Assembly: GCA_030052745.1 (NCBI GenBank)
Contig: JANBVO010000001.1
Span: 2,294,001 to 2,358,000 of the forward strand
DNA length: 64,000 nt
Reading direction: 5' to 3'
DNA from: Pleurostoma richardsiae
Taxonomy: Eukaryota > Ascomycota > Sordariomycetes > Calosphaeriales > Pleurostomataceae
Below, in pieces: positions 23,627 to 33,600 of this stretch; the first letter of the stretch is position 1; each line of letters starts with the position of its first letter. The position numbers and the translations under genes are program-made. The notes below the pieces were generated by a model. The model had not been told where the DNA came from. It searched no databases and worked only from the letters and a program-made list of their open reading frames with translations.

Positions 23627-24355
23627 TTACATCGACTTCAGGTAGTTGGACTCCTTGATCTTGGACTTCCTCTCCTTGCGCATCGCCCGCCGCAGCTCCT
23701 CCCGCTTCGCGGCCGCCATCAGCGCGTCCTCCGTGCTGCCGCCCTCGCCCGGCAGGTTGATGGACTGCTGCTGCAGCGGGATCTTGGGCGCCAGCGCCGA
23801 CAGGTCCCCGGACGCGAGGATCCTGGCCTCCAGCTCGCGCTGCTTCTTGGCCGCCAGACGCCGCTGCTTCTTGGACTTGGCTGTTGGTCGAGCATTGTCA
23901 GCTAACACCTCCCAGCATAATCTCTTCGGCTAGTGACAGAGGACCGAGGTAAAAGGAGGGAGCAGAGGCAGGATGGACATACAGAACTCATCGCCTGCGT
24001 CGTCGGCGTCCGCCGTCGCGGCGGTCTTCTTCACTGACAGGCACTCCCACAGCCACGAGGGGTACTCGTCGTCGCGCTTCGCCACAGGGTCCTGTTTGCC
24101 CTTGAAGTAGTTCAGCCCCGCCAGGACTGTGCCCGGCGGGCAGGATGACAGCGCTGCGGCCGCCTCGCCAGCTGCATCGGCCTCGCTAGCAGCTGAGGAT
24201 GGTGGTGTTAAGGGATCGGTCAAGGATGGAGCTGATGCCGATGAGGCGGCCGCCGCCGCGCGGGATGAGAGCGTCGTCGAGATGGCGCGGGAAGCAGATG
24301 GTCGTGCGAAGCGGCCGATGGCCGAAGCTCGCTGCAGGCAGGTCCGGCAGATCAT
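23627..24355 (-). CDS. MRPL37: Mitochondrial large-subunit ribosomal protein L37 (mL54)
   Basis: This is a component of the mitochondrial 54S ribosomal subunit. The N-terminus, MICRTCLQRASAIGRFARPS, is a typical mitochondrial presequence. It is followed by an Ala/Ser linker, then the conserved core PPGTVLAGLNYFKGKQDP and DDEYPSWLWECL, and after splicing SKKQRRLAAKKQRELEAR, with a basic C-terminus (RRAMRKERKSKIKESNYLKS). Exons are 23983-24355 and 23627-23880, with a 102-nt intron (GTATGT, AACAG), giving 208 residues. The next gene upstream on the same strand also encodes a mitochondrial protein, but the 570-bp gap argues against shared transcription. Confidence 0.92.
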
Positions 24356-24926
24356 GGTCGCTGAGGAATTGAGTGGGGGGAATGGGGAGCGGCCGTAGAT
24401 AATGTGCTGGATCTTTAAGATGTGATGTTCCCGGAGAGCTACGGTAGAAAAATTTCTATGGCGGCCCGGAGGGACCAGTGCGCAATATCAGGAACCTTTG
24501 GATAGTTAGTACTCTGCATCTAACAGCACACTCCAAAGCGCAATTTTAGGGGCTGTCAATAGACACCTTGTCGTTCAAATTCTCATATAGCTGCGTATCA
24601 ATTGATGTTACAGCTCCAATTGTGCTCACAGCCTGTCCATGAGACGGCACACTTGAGGTTCAGGTTTGGTCGTTGTGGTCCGATTTGCAGGCTGCATCTT
24701 CGCAATAGGGCCGAGGGTCCACCAATGCTTGTTCTACACGTTCATTGAAATATGTACATATCCGCAGGTAATATTCCTGTCTTCTGACTGAGGAGATCGA
24801 GACACATCTCGTCATGTCGAGGCATCCTCAGCCGTAAGTCCACCCGGTCAAGCCGGCGCTCCTTTCTCCGTTTGCCCAGCAAGTGCATATCCGCTCAGAA
24901 TGGACCTCATCGCCAGAACGATGTTC
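24356..24926. other. Intergenic upstream of MRPL37
   Basis: 571 bp between two minus-strand genes. It holds the MRPL37 promoter and the complex I subunit 3' end. No specific site was assigned. Confidence 0.45.
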
Positions 24927-25376
24927 TCATGGCTTCTCAATGTAGTTCTGCTGCTCGAAGAGGTAACCCTTGACCCGGGCAGTCGAGAGGAGTTGCAGAT
25001 ATCGTTCTGTTGCCCAGGGTTAGTGAGACTCGGAAAGTGATCCACCACGTGCAGTCGCCGTTGGCCCTGCCAGTGTCAAAGACTCTAGCAGGAGGCGAGC
25101 AGCGACTCGTCGGATAACAGCGCTGCATGGTCGGGTTCATCAAGACTGACCTCTTAAAGGGCCGCACTTCTCGAGGTGGTTGACGCCCTCCCGGAAATAG
25201 CACTTGCTCAGCTCCTCCCGTACCAGCCGGCCCATCATGACCTGCACCCACTGCTCCCGTATGATAGCATCTTGAGCTTGCTTCAGGCGCTTGGTGTCGT
25301 CGTAGTCGACGCCGTCGAATGTCGGCGGAACAGTAGGCTTCTTCGCCAGGAAAGCGGCGGACTCGGGGGTAGGCAT
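24927..25376 (-). CDS. NADH:ubiquinone oxidoreductase 12 kDa subunit (fungal NDUFB10-type)
   Basis: This is an accessory subunit of mitochondrial complex I in the inner membrane arm. The start MPTPESAAFLAKKPTVPPTF matches the Neurospora 12.3 kDa subunit as I remember it, followed by AIIREQWVQVMMGRLV and KCYFREGVNHLEKCGPLRER. The C-terminus, after splicing, reads RVKGYLFEQQNYIEKP. Two exons, 25151-25376 and 24927-25006, with a 144-nt intron (GTCAGT donor, CTAAC branch site, CAACAG acceptor), give 101 residues. The conserved cysteines of the family are present. The unspliced frame runs into unrelated sequence soon after CGPLR, so the second exon is needed. It diverges from the GAR2-like gene. 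Confidence 0.92.
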
Positions 25377-25895
25377 GGCGAGCGTTGTGAGGTGAGAATT
25401 GGAAAAATGCTTTCGGATGCAACCACGAAGACCCAGTCAGGGAGGTCTTGCTGTCGTGTCTTGCCCTCGGCCGTCAATTCGAGTGATCGCAGCAACAGAC
25501 TGAGTGATCGCAGCAACAGACTGAGTGATCCGTTGTACGCCGTAGCTTCGGCACAACCGAGCTCCATCAATGTCGCGACCTCATTTCTCAGGCGGAGAGC
25601 CGACAGGCACGTGCACGGTACGTACCTGATAAGGTATCTTCGAGCGGGGAGCTTGCGCACACCGCCTTGGTGGTGGCTCCACTAAAAAGTTCGAGCGAGT
25701 CTCCGAATTTTCTTGCCATCCAAATTTTCTGCAGCAGCGCGCCAACCACCCTGTCGCCCTCCAGCTCCCCCCTCTACTACAAAAGGTTGGCGGATTCGCA
25801 CTGCATCCTCCATCAAACTTGATCTTTTCCAACCTCTTTCTCCCCTCATTCAGTCGTACATTTCGTCTCTAGCAACAACTCAGTCATCCCTCAAA
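25377..25895. promoter_or_regulatory. Divergent promoter, complex I subunit / GAR2-like
   Basis: A 519-bp head-to-head spacer. It contains a 21-bp tandem repeat (listed separately), a CTACAAAAGG stretch near 25780, and a pyrimidine-rich leader at about 25820-25890 before the GAR2-like start. The two genes are plausible co-regulation partners for growth, but no shared operator is proven. Confidence 0.45.
25481..25530 (+). repeat. 21-bp direct tandem repeat (2.4 copies)
   Basis: The unit GAGTGATCGCAGCAACAGAC plus T occurs at 25481-25501 and 25502-25522, identical in both, followed by a partial copy at 25523-25530. It lies inside the divergent promoter between the complex I subunit and the GAR2-like gene. 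Confidence 0.95.
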
Positions 25896-27449
25896 ATGGC
25901 CAAGACCAAGGATCTCAAGGCTAAGGCCAAGAAGACCGTTGACGAGACGTTGTCGACCGTCAAGGATGCCGGTGTCACCAAGGCGTCGCAGACTCCCAAG
26001 GCCAAGGCCAAGTCAGCCGCCAAGGAGGTCGCCAGCAAGGCTGTGAAGGGCAAGAAGAAGGTCGAGCCGGAGTCTTCGTCCTCTGAGTCTGAGAGCGAGA
26101 GCGAGAGCGACGAGGCCGTTGAGTCGTCCGAGGAGAAGGAGGACGACAGCGACTCTGACAGCGACTCCGAGTCCGAGTCCGAGTCTGAATCTGAGTCTGA
26201 TGCCAAGCCCACCAAGGCTGTGAACGGCAAGGCCAAGGTCAACGGCACCAAGGCTGACGCTGAGTCCGATTCTGAGTCTGAGTCCTCTGACTCGTCCGAC
26301 TCCGACGACGATGATGATGAGGAGGATGAGGAGGTGGAGAAGGGTGCTAAGGTCCCCAAGGCTGCGAACGGCAAGGCCAAGGCTGATGCTAGCGTGAGTG
26401 CCATAGCGGCGTAACCGATCACAATATAAATACTAACCCTGTTTCTGACAGTCTGACGAGGAAGACTCCGACGACTCTGACAGCTCCGAGGACGACTCTG
26501 ATGCTGACTCCGATGAGTCCGAGTCCGAGTCCGAGAAGGAGGATGCAAAGGACGAACAGAAGGACGAGGAGATGACCGATGCTCCTCCTTCCAAGAAGAG
26601 AAAGGCAGAGGATGACGCTTCTACGCCTTTCAAGAAGGCCAAGGCTGCGGAGTCCGAGGCCAGCGCTACACTGTTCGTGGGCAACCTCAGCTGGAATGTT
26701 GACGAGAGCATGCTCGCCGAGGAGTTCCAGAACTTCGAGGGCTTCGTCAACGCGCGCATCGTCACGGACCGGGAGTCCGGCCGGTCTCGCGGCTTTGGTT
26801 ACATTGACTTCGAGTCCTCTGACAATGCCCAGGCCGCGTTCAACGAGAAACAGGGCACCTTCATTGATGGTCGGGATATTAGACTTGACTTCTCCTCGAA
26901 GCCCAAGACCACCGACTCGCCTGCCCAGCGTGCTGGCGACCGGGCCAAGAAGTTCAACGATGTTACGAGCCCTGAGAGCGATACTCTTTTCGTCGGCAAC
27001 CTGCCTTGGAGTGCCACCGAGGAGACCGTCTCCGAGTTCTTCAACTCCGTCTGCAAAGTCAAGAGTCTGAGACTCCCCACCGACCGGTAAGTCACCATGC
27101 ACATAAGAAGGTCATGCAATCCGGCTGCTGACATACTCTTAACAGGGAATCCGGTCAGTTCAAGGGTTTCGGCTACGTCTCGTTCCACTCCATTGAGGAT
27201 GCCAAGACCGCCTTCGAGGCTCTCAAGGGTGAGGCTCTCGACGGCCGTTCGCTCCGCCTCGACTACTCTAGCCCGCGCCCCGACAATGGTGGTGGCGGCG
27301 GCGGGTTTGGCGGCCGTGGCGGTCGTGGCGGTCGCGGTGGCTTTGGAGGCCGCGGTGGTCGCGGTGGTGACCGGGGCGGCCGTGGCCGTGGCGGCTTCGG
27401 CGGTCGTGGTGGTGGTGGTGGCTTCCAGGGCAAGAAGATCACCTTCTAG
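25896..27449 (+). CDS. GAR2: GAR2/nucleolin-like nucleolar RNA-binding protein
   Basis: GAR2, NSR1 and nucleolin act in pre-rRNA processing in the nucleolus. The N-terminus is Lys/Ala-rich and is followed by long Ser/Glu/Asp acidic tracts typical of CK2 targets. RRM1 lies at about 239-312 (ATLFVGNLSWN, RNP1 SRGFGYIDF) and RRM2 at about 342-420 (DTLFVGNLPWS, RNP1 FKGFGYVSF). A C-terminal RGG/FGG tail ends FQGKKITF. Exons are 25896-26393, 26452-27086 and 27146-27449, giving 478 residues. The introns are 58 and 59 nt; the first has a perfect TACTAAC branch site. The context at the start, TCAAAATGGC, is good. After the TAG stop the same frame stays open for 44 lysine-rich codons (see findings). 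The family is certain; the symbol follows fission yeast usage. Confidence 0.93.
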
Positions 27450-27605
27450 AAGGAGGGATCGAAGCAGTCCAAGGCATCATGGAAGGCTGCAGAGAAGGCT
27501 GCTAGGAAAGCTTCGAAGAAGGCTGGAAAGAAGCAGTTGAAGCGAGCGGTTCCTCCGGCCTCTGAGGCTTATGGAGAGAGGTAATACGAGGCAGAAGCAC
27601 AAGTC

Positions 27606-27661
27606 CGAGGTAAAAGACGGTCTGGCCTCGTCTTTTGACATGGTCGGAGTCTTTTACCTCG
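27606..27661. repeat. 13-bp perfect inverted repeat (possible hairpin)
   Basis: CGAGGTAAAAGAC at 27606-27618 pairs perfectly with GTCTTTTACCTCG at 27649-27661 across a 30-nt loop. A second hairpin, AAGAGTTG/CAACTCTT with a 2-nt loop, follows at once at 27662-27679. Both lie shortly after the GAR2-like stop and could sit in its 3' untranslated region. Confidence 0.8.
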
Positions 27662-27732
27662 AAGAGTTGAACAACTCTTGCGGGATTGACGGCTGTGGGA
27701 GCAAGCTTCCGTAAAGGAGCAACCATTGACCA

Positions 27733-27776
27733 GTGGGCTGTGGGCTACCGTGGGCTACCGTGGGCTACTGTGGGCT
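27733..27776 (+). repeat. GTGGGCTACC-type tandem repeat
   Basis: Units GTGGGCT, GTGGGCTACC, GTGGGCTACC, GTGGGCTACT and GTGGGCTT follow head to tail. Further GTGGGCTTCT copies occur at about 27876-27908. This is a short minisatellite-like array of unknown role. Confidence 0.85.
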
Positions 27777-29115
27777 TGATCCTGACCGTGGGCTCTTCGT
27801 GCGCAACTTTGGCTGGCAATGCTCTCTTGCTCTTTGGAGAGCGGAATACTTTCAAGATGGGTTTCCTTGACCACCTGTGGGCTTCTGTCTGTGGGCTTCT
27901 GTGGGCTCTTCTGACCGAGGAAGTTGGAGTGAACCTCTTTATGTCCTGCGCAAGCAGGCCATCTCGGAGCGGACCAAGCTTTCCGACGTCTTGACGGCTT
28001 GTGGGGTTCTCGAGGGCTCTTTACTCCCGGCACAACAAAAGTTTTTGGCTTTGGTGGTTATGGTTCTTCAGAGGGTCGATACGATAGGTGTGCTCTTAAC
28101 TGCGCTGGCTGGCAAGCCAATATCATCACGAGCAATCTGGTAGATTTGTTTCTTGTCCTGGCCGGTAAGTACTTCAATACCCCGGTGTTTTTGACCGACT
28201 GGGTTGTATCCGTCTTTGCGTTTTACCTCCTCCCTATCTGTTCATAGATGTAATAGAGGTACCATATCTCTTCAGGTCTTCAGGTCTCTTTGCCTTCAAT
28301 GTAATGTGAATGTGTACCTCGTCAGTGGCGCAATCCGACTTCAAAAAACAAAACAACAGAGCAGCTGCGATTAACAACTTGCAATTGGCCTTGTGTGATA
28401 TGGCAGACTTGAGTTACACAAAGTGTCGTCGAGTGAACAGTGCGGCGCTCGCAATGCAAGACACCAGTTACAAGATTGATGTCTTAGCTGTACCGTGTAT
28501 GATACACAAAGGTCCCTGTCAAAAGAAGTGTCTCGCCGCTTCTGGGTAAAACCAAATAGGATCGTGGTAAGTGTGGTCTATCATGCGGTATTTCCCACTA
28601 TCATGTTGAGCGACAAGTCCTACTGTACAGATTGAGCTACAGCGGATATGACCTCTGGATATTCAGGAGGGAGTAGAACCCTATGACACAGTCCAGCTGT
28701 AAGCAAAAGCTGGCACTGTAGACTGCCGCAATGATCGGAACCGGAGAGACGGTTCTTCGGGTAGTCGTGCGTACACCTACAGGAATGGACGGCAGCACTC
28801 TTAGCCATCCTTGTTCCGGACAGCAACCAACATTTCATGGAGTGGCGCTCTCCTGACGAATCAGATGCCATGTGCCTTGTCTCCCTTCCGTCCTGCGAAA
28901 CTGGTGCAAGCGCGACCTATTTTTGAACTCAGTCTCAAAGTAGCACCCGTAACGGTGCTGCTAATGTCGCGTCTTCTTGCTAACCATCGTGAAAGGCGGG
29001 CAGATATCCACAGCGGAGATTCGACCTTCACCAAGGGATTCTCTGTTTGCTCTACACCGACTTCTGCGCACGGCAACGTTTGTCTGCCATCCTTCCCTAG
29101 ACCTGCCATTGCCCT

Positions 29116-29787
29116 TCATCGCCCAGGCAGAACGTCCCACCCAAAGCTTTGCATCAACTCTGTCACCTCAGGAGTCAGGGGTCCGCTGTAATAACTGACG
29201 ATAATCTTGTTGAGTGAAGTGATAGCCTTGAGTTGTGCATCAATCTGCGACAATACCTCTCGGATGGACTGTGACTCATCTGAATCCTGGTTCGCCTTGG
29301 TCAGACCCATGGAATTCTGGCTATGCACGAACGTTTCCAGTGTCGTTAGGCTGGGGCACTTCTCTTGAAGGAGTTTCAGACTGCGCAAGCCATCTTCTCT
29401 GAGCTTGAATCTCCCTGCCTCACCTTGCACCTTCTCCAAGGCCGGAAAGTTGATGCAAAGGTGGGACAGATGACCTGCGTTCACAGACCCGATACGGTCC
29501 AGAAAAGTTTTTATGAGGTCAACCTGGTGCTGCGTAGTATCCACGAAATTGAAATGGTTCGAGCCATACAGCACTGTGCTAGCCTCCTCCTGGACCTGTC
29601 GGTTGGCGTATAGTACCGCAAGCCACCGAACCGGTCGGTCTGGCGCAAAAGCTTCGATAACTTGAGAGCCTGAATCTTGAAACAGGTAGATTGGATGACC
29701 GAGGACAAGCAGCTTCCGGTAAATGGCATCGCGGGCTTTGCGAGGCAAGCTAAGAAAATCGACAGAGAATGCTGTACGAGAATCCAT
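29116..29787 (-). CDS. 2EXR/F-box-like fungal protein
   Basis: This single-exon 223-residue protein opens with FLSLPRKARDAIYRKLLVLG, the L-P-x-E/K-x-R-x-x-I-Y pattern of the 2EXR/F-box-like family abundant in filamentous ascomycetes. It continues with LAVLYANRQVQEEASTVLYG and FNFVD, the usual second half of that module, then a helical region ending MQSFGWDVLPGR. Members are often expanded and lineage-specific; F-box relatives recruit substrates to SCF ubiquitin ligases, but this is not established for 2EXR proteins. It diverges from the NACHT-ankyrin gene across about 870 bp. Confidence 0.72.
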   Translation of the reverse strand: MDSRTAFSVDFLSLPRKARDAIYRKLLVLGHPIYLFQDSGSQVIEAFAPDRPVRWLAVLYANRQVQEEASTVLYGSNHFNFVDTTQHQVDLIKTFLDRIGSVNAGHLSHLCINFPALEKVQGEAGRFKLREDGLRSLKLLQEKCPSLTTLETFVHSQNSMGLTKANQDSDESQSIREVLSQIDAQLKAITSLNKIIVSYYSGPLTPEVTELMQSFGWDVLPGR

Positions 29788-30659
29788 TGCAGGCCGAGTC
29801 TCAAGCGCAGAAATATCCTTCTAGGTCGAGTACTTCAAAGGAGGGATGGTTGGGGGACGAGGGAGCTTGAAGCAATGCCAAGGCCACGCTCGTCGGCATC
29901 AGCTTCCTTCGCAAGTTATGTCGATCGAGCAAACGAGGCAGACACGATGATGAACTGGAAATGCATCTATGAGTGCGGCTTGGCCAAGGAACAGGTGTTA
30001 GATCCTCTCCGAGCACATGGATTCACATATAGCTGCGGGGTCTCACCAGCAGGCTCTCTGCGTAACCAGAGAACGCCCAATATTGGAGATGAAGACAATG
30101 GATGAGTGCTGTTTTGCTGGTGGACTATCCGCCTGCGCGACCGTCCGTTGTTACCGTGTATCTGCACGGCGACGATAGAGATCGGGATGAATGAGCAGGT
30201 GCCGAGACAGCAATGACGGAGTTGAAATATCGTTGCAAGGTGGTGGGGTGATGCCGAGGGGCTCCAACCAACCACGAGGAGGGATACTGGGCCCTGTGTT
30301 AAAATTTTGGGGGCACTGTCTTCACGCATTGCTAGATGTAAGACACAGTGCTCCTGAGTCTTTCAGAACGGTGTCACCAGCACCTCTTGTGTCTTATCAT
30401 GGCATGGCTTTCAGGCCTCCTCAGCGGCTAGGCACAGGCAGTCATTGGTATCAAGCCGATATACCCCACTCAAAGCTGCATCAAAAACGCAATATATACC
30501 GCAGTTGTGCGCACATGCCATGAAGTTGTACTTAATAAACTACTTCATCCGTAAGTTGGATTCACGTCCTTCAGAGCCAGTGCTCTCTTTGCAGAATGGG
30601 TCTTTCTGTTGCTTCGACTGTCTACCAAAGCCTCGAGGACGCTGCGATCCAACATCAAC
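29788..30659. promoter_or_regulatory. Divergent spacer between 2EXR-like and STAND genes
   Basis: 872 bp with no convincing gene. It is presumably the promoter region for both neighbours. A short frame near 29881-30105 is not conserved-looking. No operator was identified. Confidence 0.4.
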
Positions 30660-33600
30660 ATGTCGTCTTCACCGGCGCGGAACGAAGGGTTCCGGGGCCG
30701 AGTTCGCGAGGGGCTGACGCGGTTACGGGGTAAATCAAGAGATCCTTCGAGGGGTGCCGTTGTTGGTTCAAGCCCGGGAAACCCAGCAGACCCAAAACGA
30801 CTTGCGGCCAAGTGAGTTCACATGCCTCCCTTAGCAGTCCAATAAGCTGATCGCGAAAGCAGCCTAGATGCCAATTCAAAGCATGCAACATCCTCTGCCA
30901 GCTCACGTTCCCTCAGCCAAAGCAGTGATGCTCCTAAAGAATCAACCGCCACCAGCGTTGATACAGCTCAAGTCAATGTCAATCAGGGCTGTATAATTCC
31001 AGTTATTCTTACGAATAGTCTTGAACAGGATTCCTCCAAGAATTCTGCAATTAGCGTTGACAATGAGGTACTAAACTCTTCTTCGGACCTTTGGAGCGCA
31101 GCATATCGTGAAGCCGTGGAGAGCCTCGGAAAAGACATAAATGTTGCTATTCTCAAGGGCGAGAATGTCGCAGAACTGTTCAAACAACTGGAAAATATTG
31201 ACAAACAGGCATCTCAGGAGTCCGCTTTCCTTAGGGGCGTGAGATATCTGCACTCTCTTCAAGTACCATTGGAGAGGTTCAAGCTGGCCTTAGACCTGGC
31301 AAGTCCATTGACGAGCATCGAGCCTACCGCCGCCACTGTATTTGGAGTGGTCAGAAGCGTAACAGCGGTGAGCTCAAATGACCGAAGCTGCACGCCTCGT
31401 GATTTTGCGAGTGCGACTACACACGACGTACTAATACATGCCTGATACACAGATTGCTATCTGCTTTTCAACTGCCGATCTTGAGTTTGCCCAGAAAATT
31501 GGGGAAATGTTAGAACAGCTCTCTTATATTGATGATTGTGACACACTTGGCCAAAGAACGAACAAACCAGATATACACAAGGTAAATCTCCTGCATGTGT
31601 CTAACAGAACAATTTCTGACATTTTGCAGGCACTCGTATTGGTGTATCAGAAACTCCTCGAGTTTTATAACGCCGCATTTGAAATCCTCTCTAGGAAAGG
31701 AGCTAGACTGGTGATGAAGATGATTATGGAGAACAGCAAGCTGCCAGAAATCGTTCAGGCCTTTTCAAAATATGCTGAGAATCTCCACAAGCTTGTACAA
31801 AAAGCGGTATGGGAGATTGTCGAGGATATTAAAAATATGCTCTACGATCATGAAAGTATGTTTTCAACTATCATGAATACGTTAGGTAAATTCTAACCTA
31901 TCTTCAGTTGTAAGGTGGCTAGGGAGTGGGAAGAGCCGGCAGAGCCAGTACCACGCCTATTTGCAAGAGATCCGAGTTGATCAGGGCTGCGAATTCCTGC
32001 TGACTGATGGCAACTTCATCAACTGGTATCAGGCCACCGAGTCCCAACAGCTGGTGCTCCTTGGTGACATGGGCTCTGGGAAAACTGTTGCAATGGCTTT
32101 TCTCGTAGACGAGCTACGCCGACGAAATGAGCATCAATTGCCTCAGCCAAAGACATGCTACCACTATTGTCAGACTGACGAGACTGGCCAAGCCATTTAC
32201 ATATTCTCTGCCCTAATCCTCTCGCTCCTTGAACAGTTCCCTGGCTTGAAGAGAGCATTCTACGAATGGTACAAGCAGGCCACGACTTCTGGAATCGAGC
32301 CAGCAACAAGTTTCAAGGAATTAGACGGATGGCTTCAGAGAACCCTGAAAACACTCGACCGGCCACTGTTCCTCGTCATTGATGGCCTGGATGAATGCGA
32401 TAGGTCATCCCGAAACCATCTTCTCAAGTCGTTGAGAAGTCTCTCGTGGAAGACCCCAAGACTGAAGATTCTGCTGTCTTCCCGCCCTGAAGAGGAGATC
32501 TTGGAGCAATTGAGTGGAATGATCAAGATCGATATGGGCTCTGACACCAAGCGAGACAGAATTATTGTCCAAGAGACGGTCGAGAGGCAGTTGTCTTATT
32601 TGTCTAAGGACGTTAAAACACTCGTCACGGAGACATTATCTCGTTCGGCACAAGGAAGCGCGATCTGGACGAAAATGACAATTGAACTCCTTGAGCGACG
32701 TGGAATCAGGGCTCTTGGTCCCATGCGAAAGTTCCTGGAGAAAATACCACAACCGAGGCAACTTTCAGAACTCTACGCCAACTTATTTTCACGGTACACC
32801 TCGGACGATCCTGAGAACCAAAAACTTGCCGCTACAGCTTTGAGAATCCTCGTGATCGCCCGAAGGCCTCTGAGTATACTGGAACTTGCCTGGGCCGCAG
32901 CGTTGGGTGCGGCTACGGAGGCAATCGTCACAGTGGATGCGCTTGCCGGGTTGGTCGATCATCAAAGAGTTATGAGCCTGATTCAACCATTTGTTGCTCA
33001 TGTCGACTTCAGCGAACTGAGAAAACGCCAAGTTAGACTTGCACACCAGTCCGTCAAAGAGTTCATCATCAAGGAATTGCCCTCTACTCGGCCTGGCTTG
33101 CAAAGTCTGGAAACCCCAGCATCAGCAGCATCAGATGGGCCACCTATTCAGCAACGCGTCGAAAGTCTGGAGGCAGGCGTCTTGGACGTATGCATTAGAT
33201 ATCTTCTCTTGCATGAAATTGGTGAGACTGATCTCTTTTCTGAAGAGCATGTGGCAATTGAGATGCTGCCTCAGGATGACAATCTTTTTGACAATTATGA
33301 CGAGCCGAACGACTATGATCCTTGTTGCACATGGGAAACCTATGAAGAAGGCATGATCCGCTACGATCCAGTAGAACGTGGCTTCGGTGAATTCTTCGTC
33401 TACGCTTCGTGCCATTGGACCGAGCATTTCGGCGGAATCACAGCAGAACATCTGCTGCCACGTCTTGGTAACATAGAAGATATGTGCCGAGCTGGCTCAA
33501 CCCGGCTACGCAATTGGATCACACAGAACTGTCGCCCGGACTGCACAATTCTGCCTAGATTCGAGTTCGACAGCAACCTTTATGATGCCCTCGGCATCAC

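Larger units (their letters stand above)
27450..29115. other. Repeat-bearing spacer downstream of the GAR2-like gene
   Basis: A 1.67-kb convergent spacer. In order it contains a 44-codon open extension in the GAR2 frame (27450-27581), two adjacent inverted repeats (27606-27661 and 27662-27679), and GTGGGCT-type tandem copies (27733-27776 and about 27876-27908). A tract follows with no recognisable gene. No tRNA or coding domain is seen. Confidence 0.6.

Noticed and set aside
25880-26548. Antisense Ser/Asp/Glu-rich open frame over the GAR2-like gene
   Set aside because: Reverse reading of repeated GAC/TCC/GAG codons produces it; no domain, and the sense gene is secure.
30765-30790. GGTTCAAGCCC, resembling a tRNA T-arm (B box)
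   Set aside because: No matching A box, anticodon stem or acceptor stem around it, and it lies in the first exon of the STAND gene.
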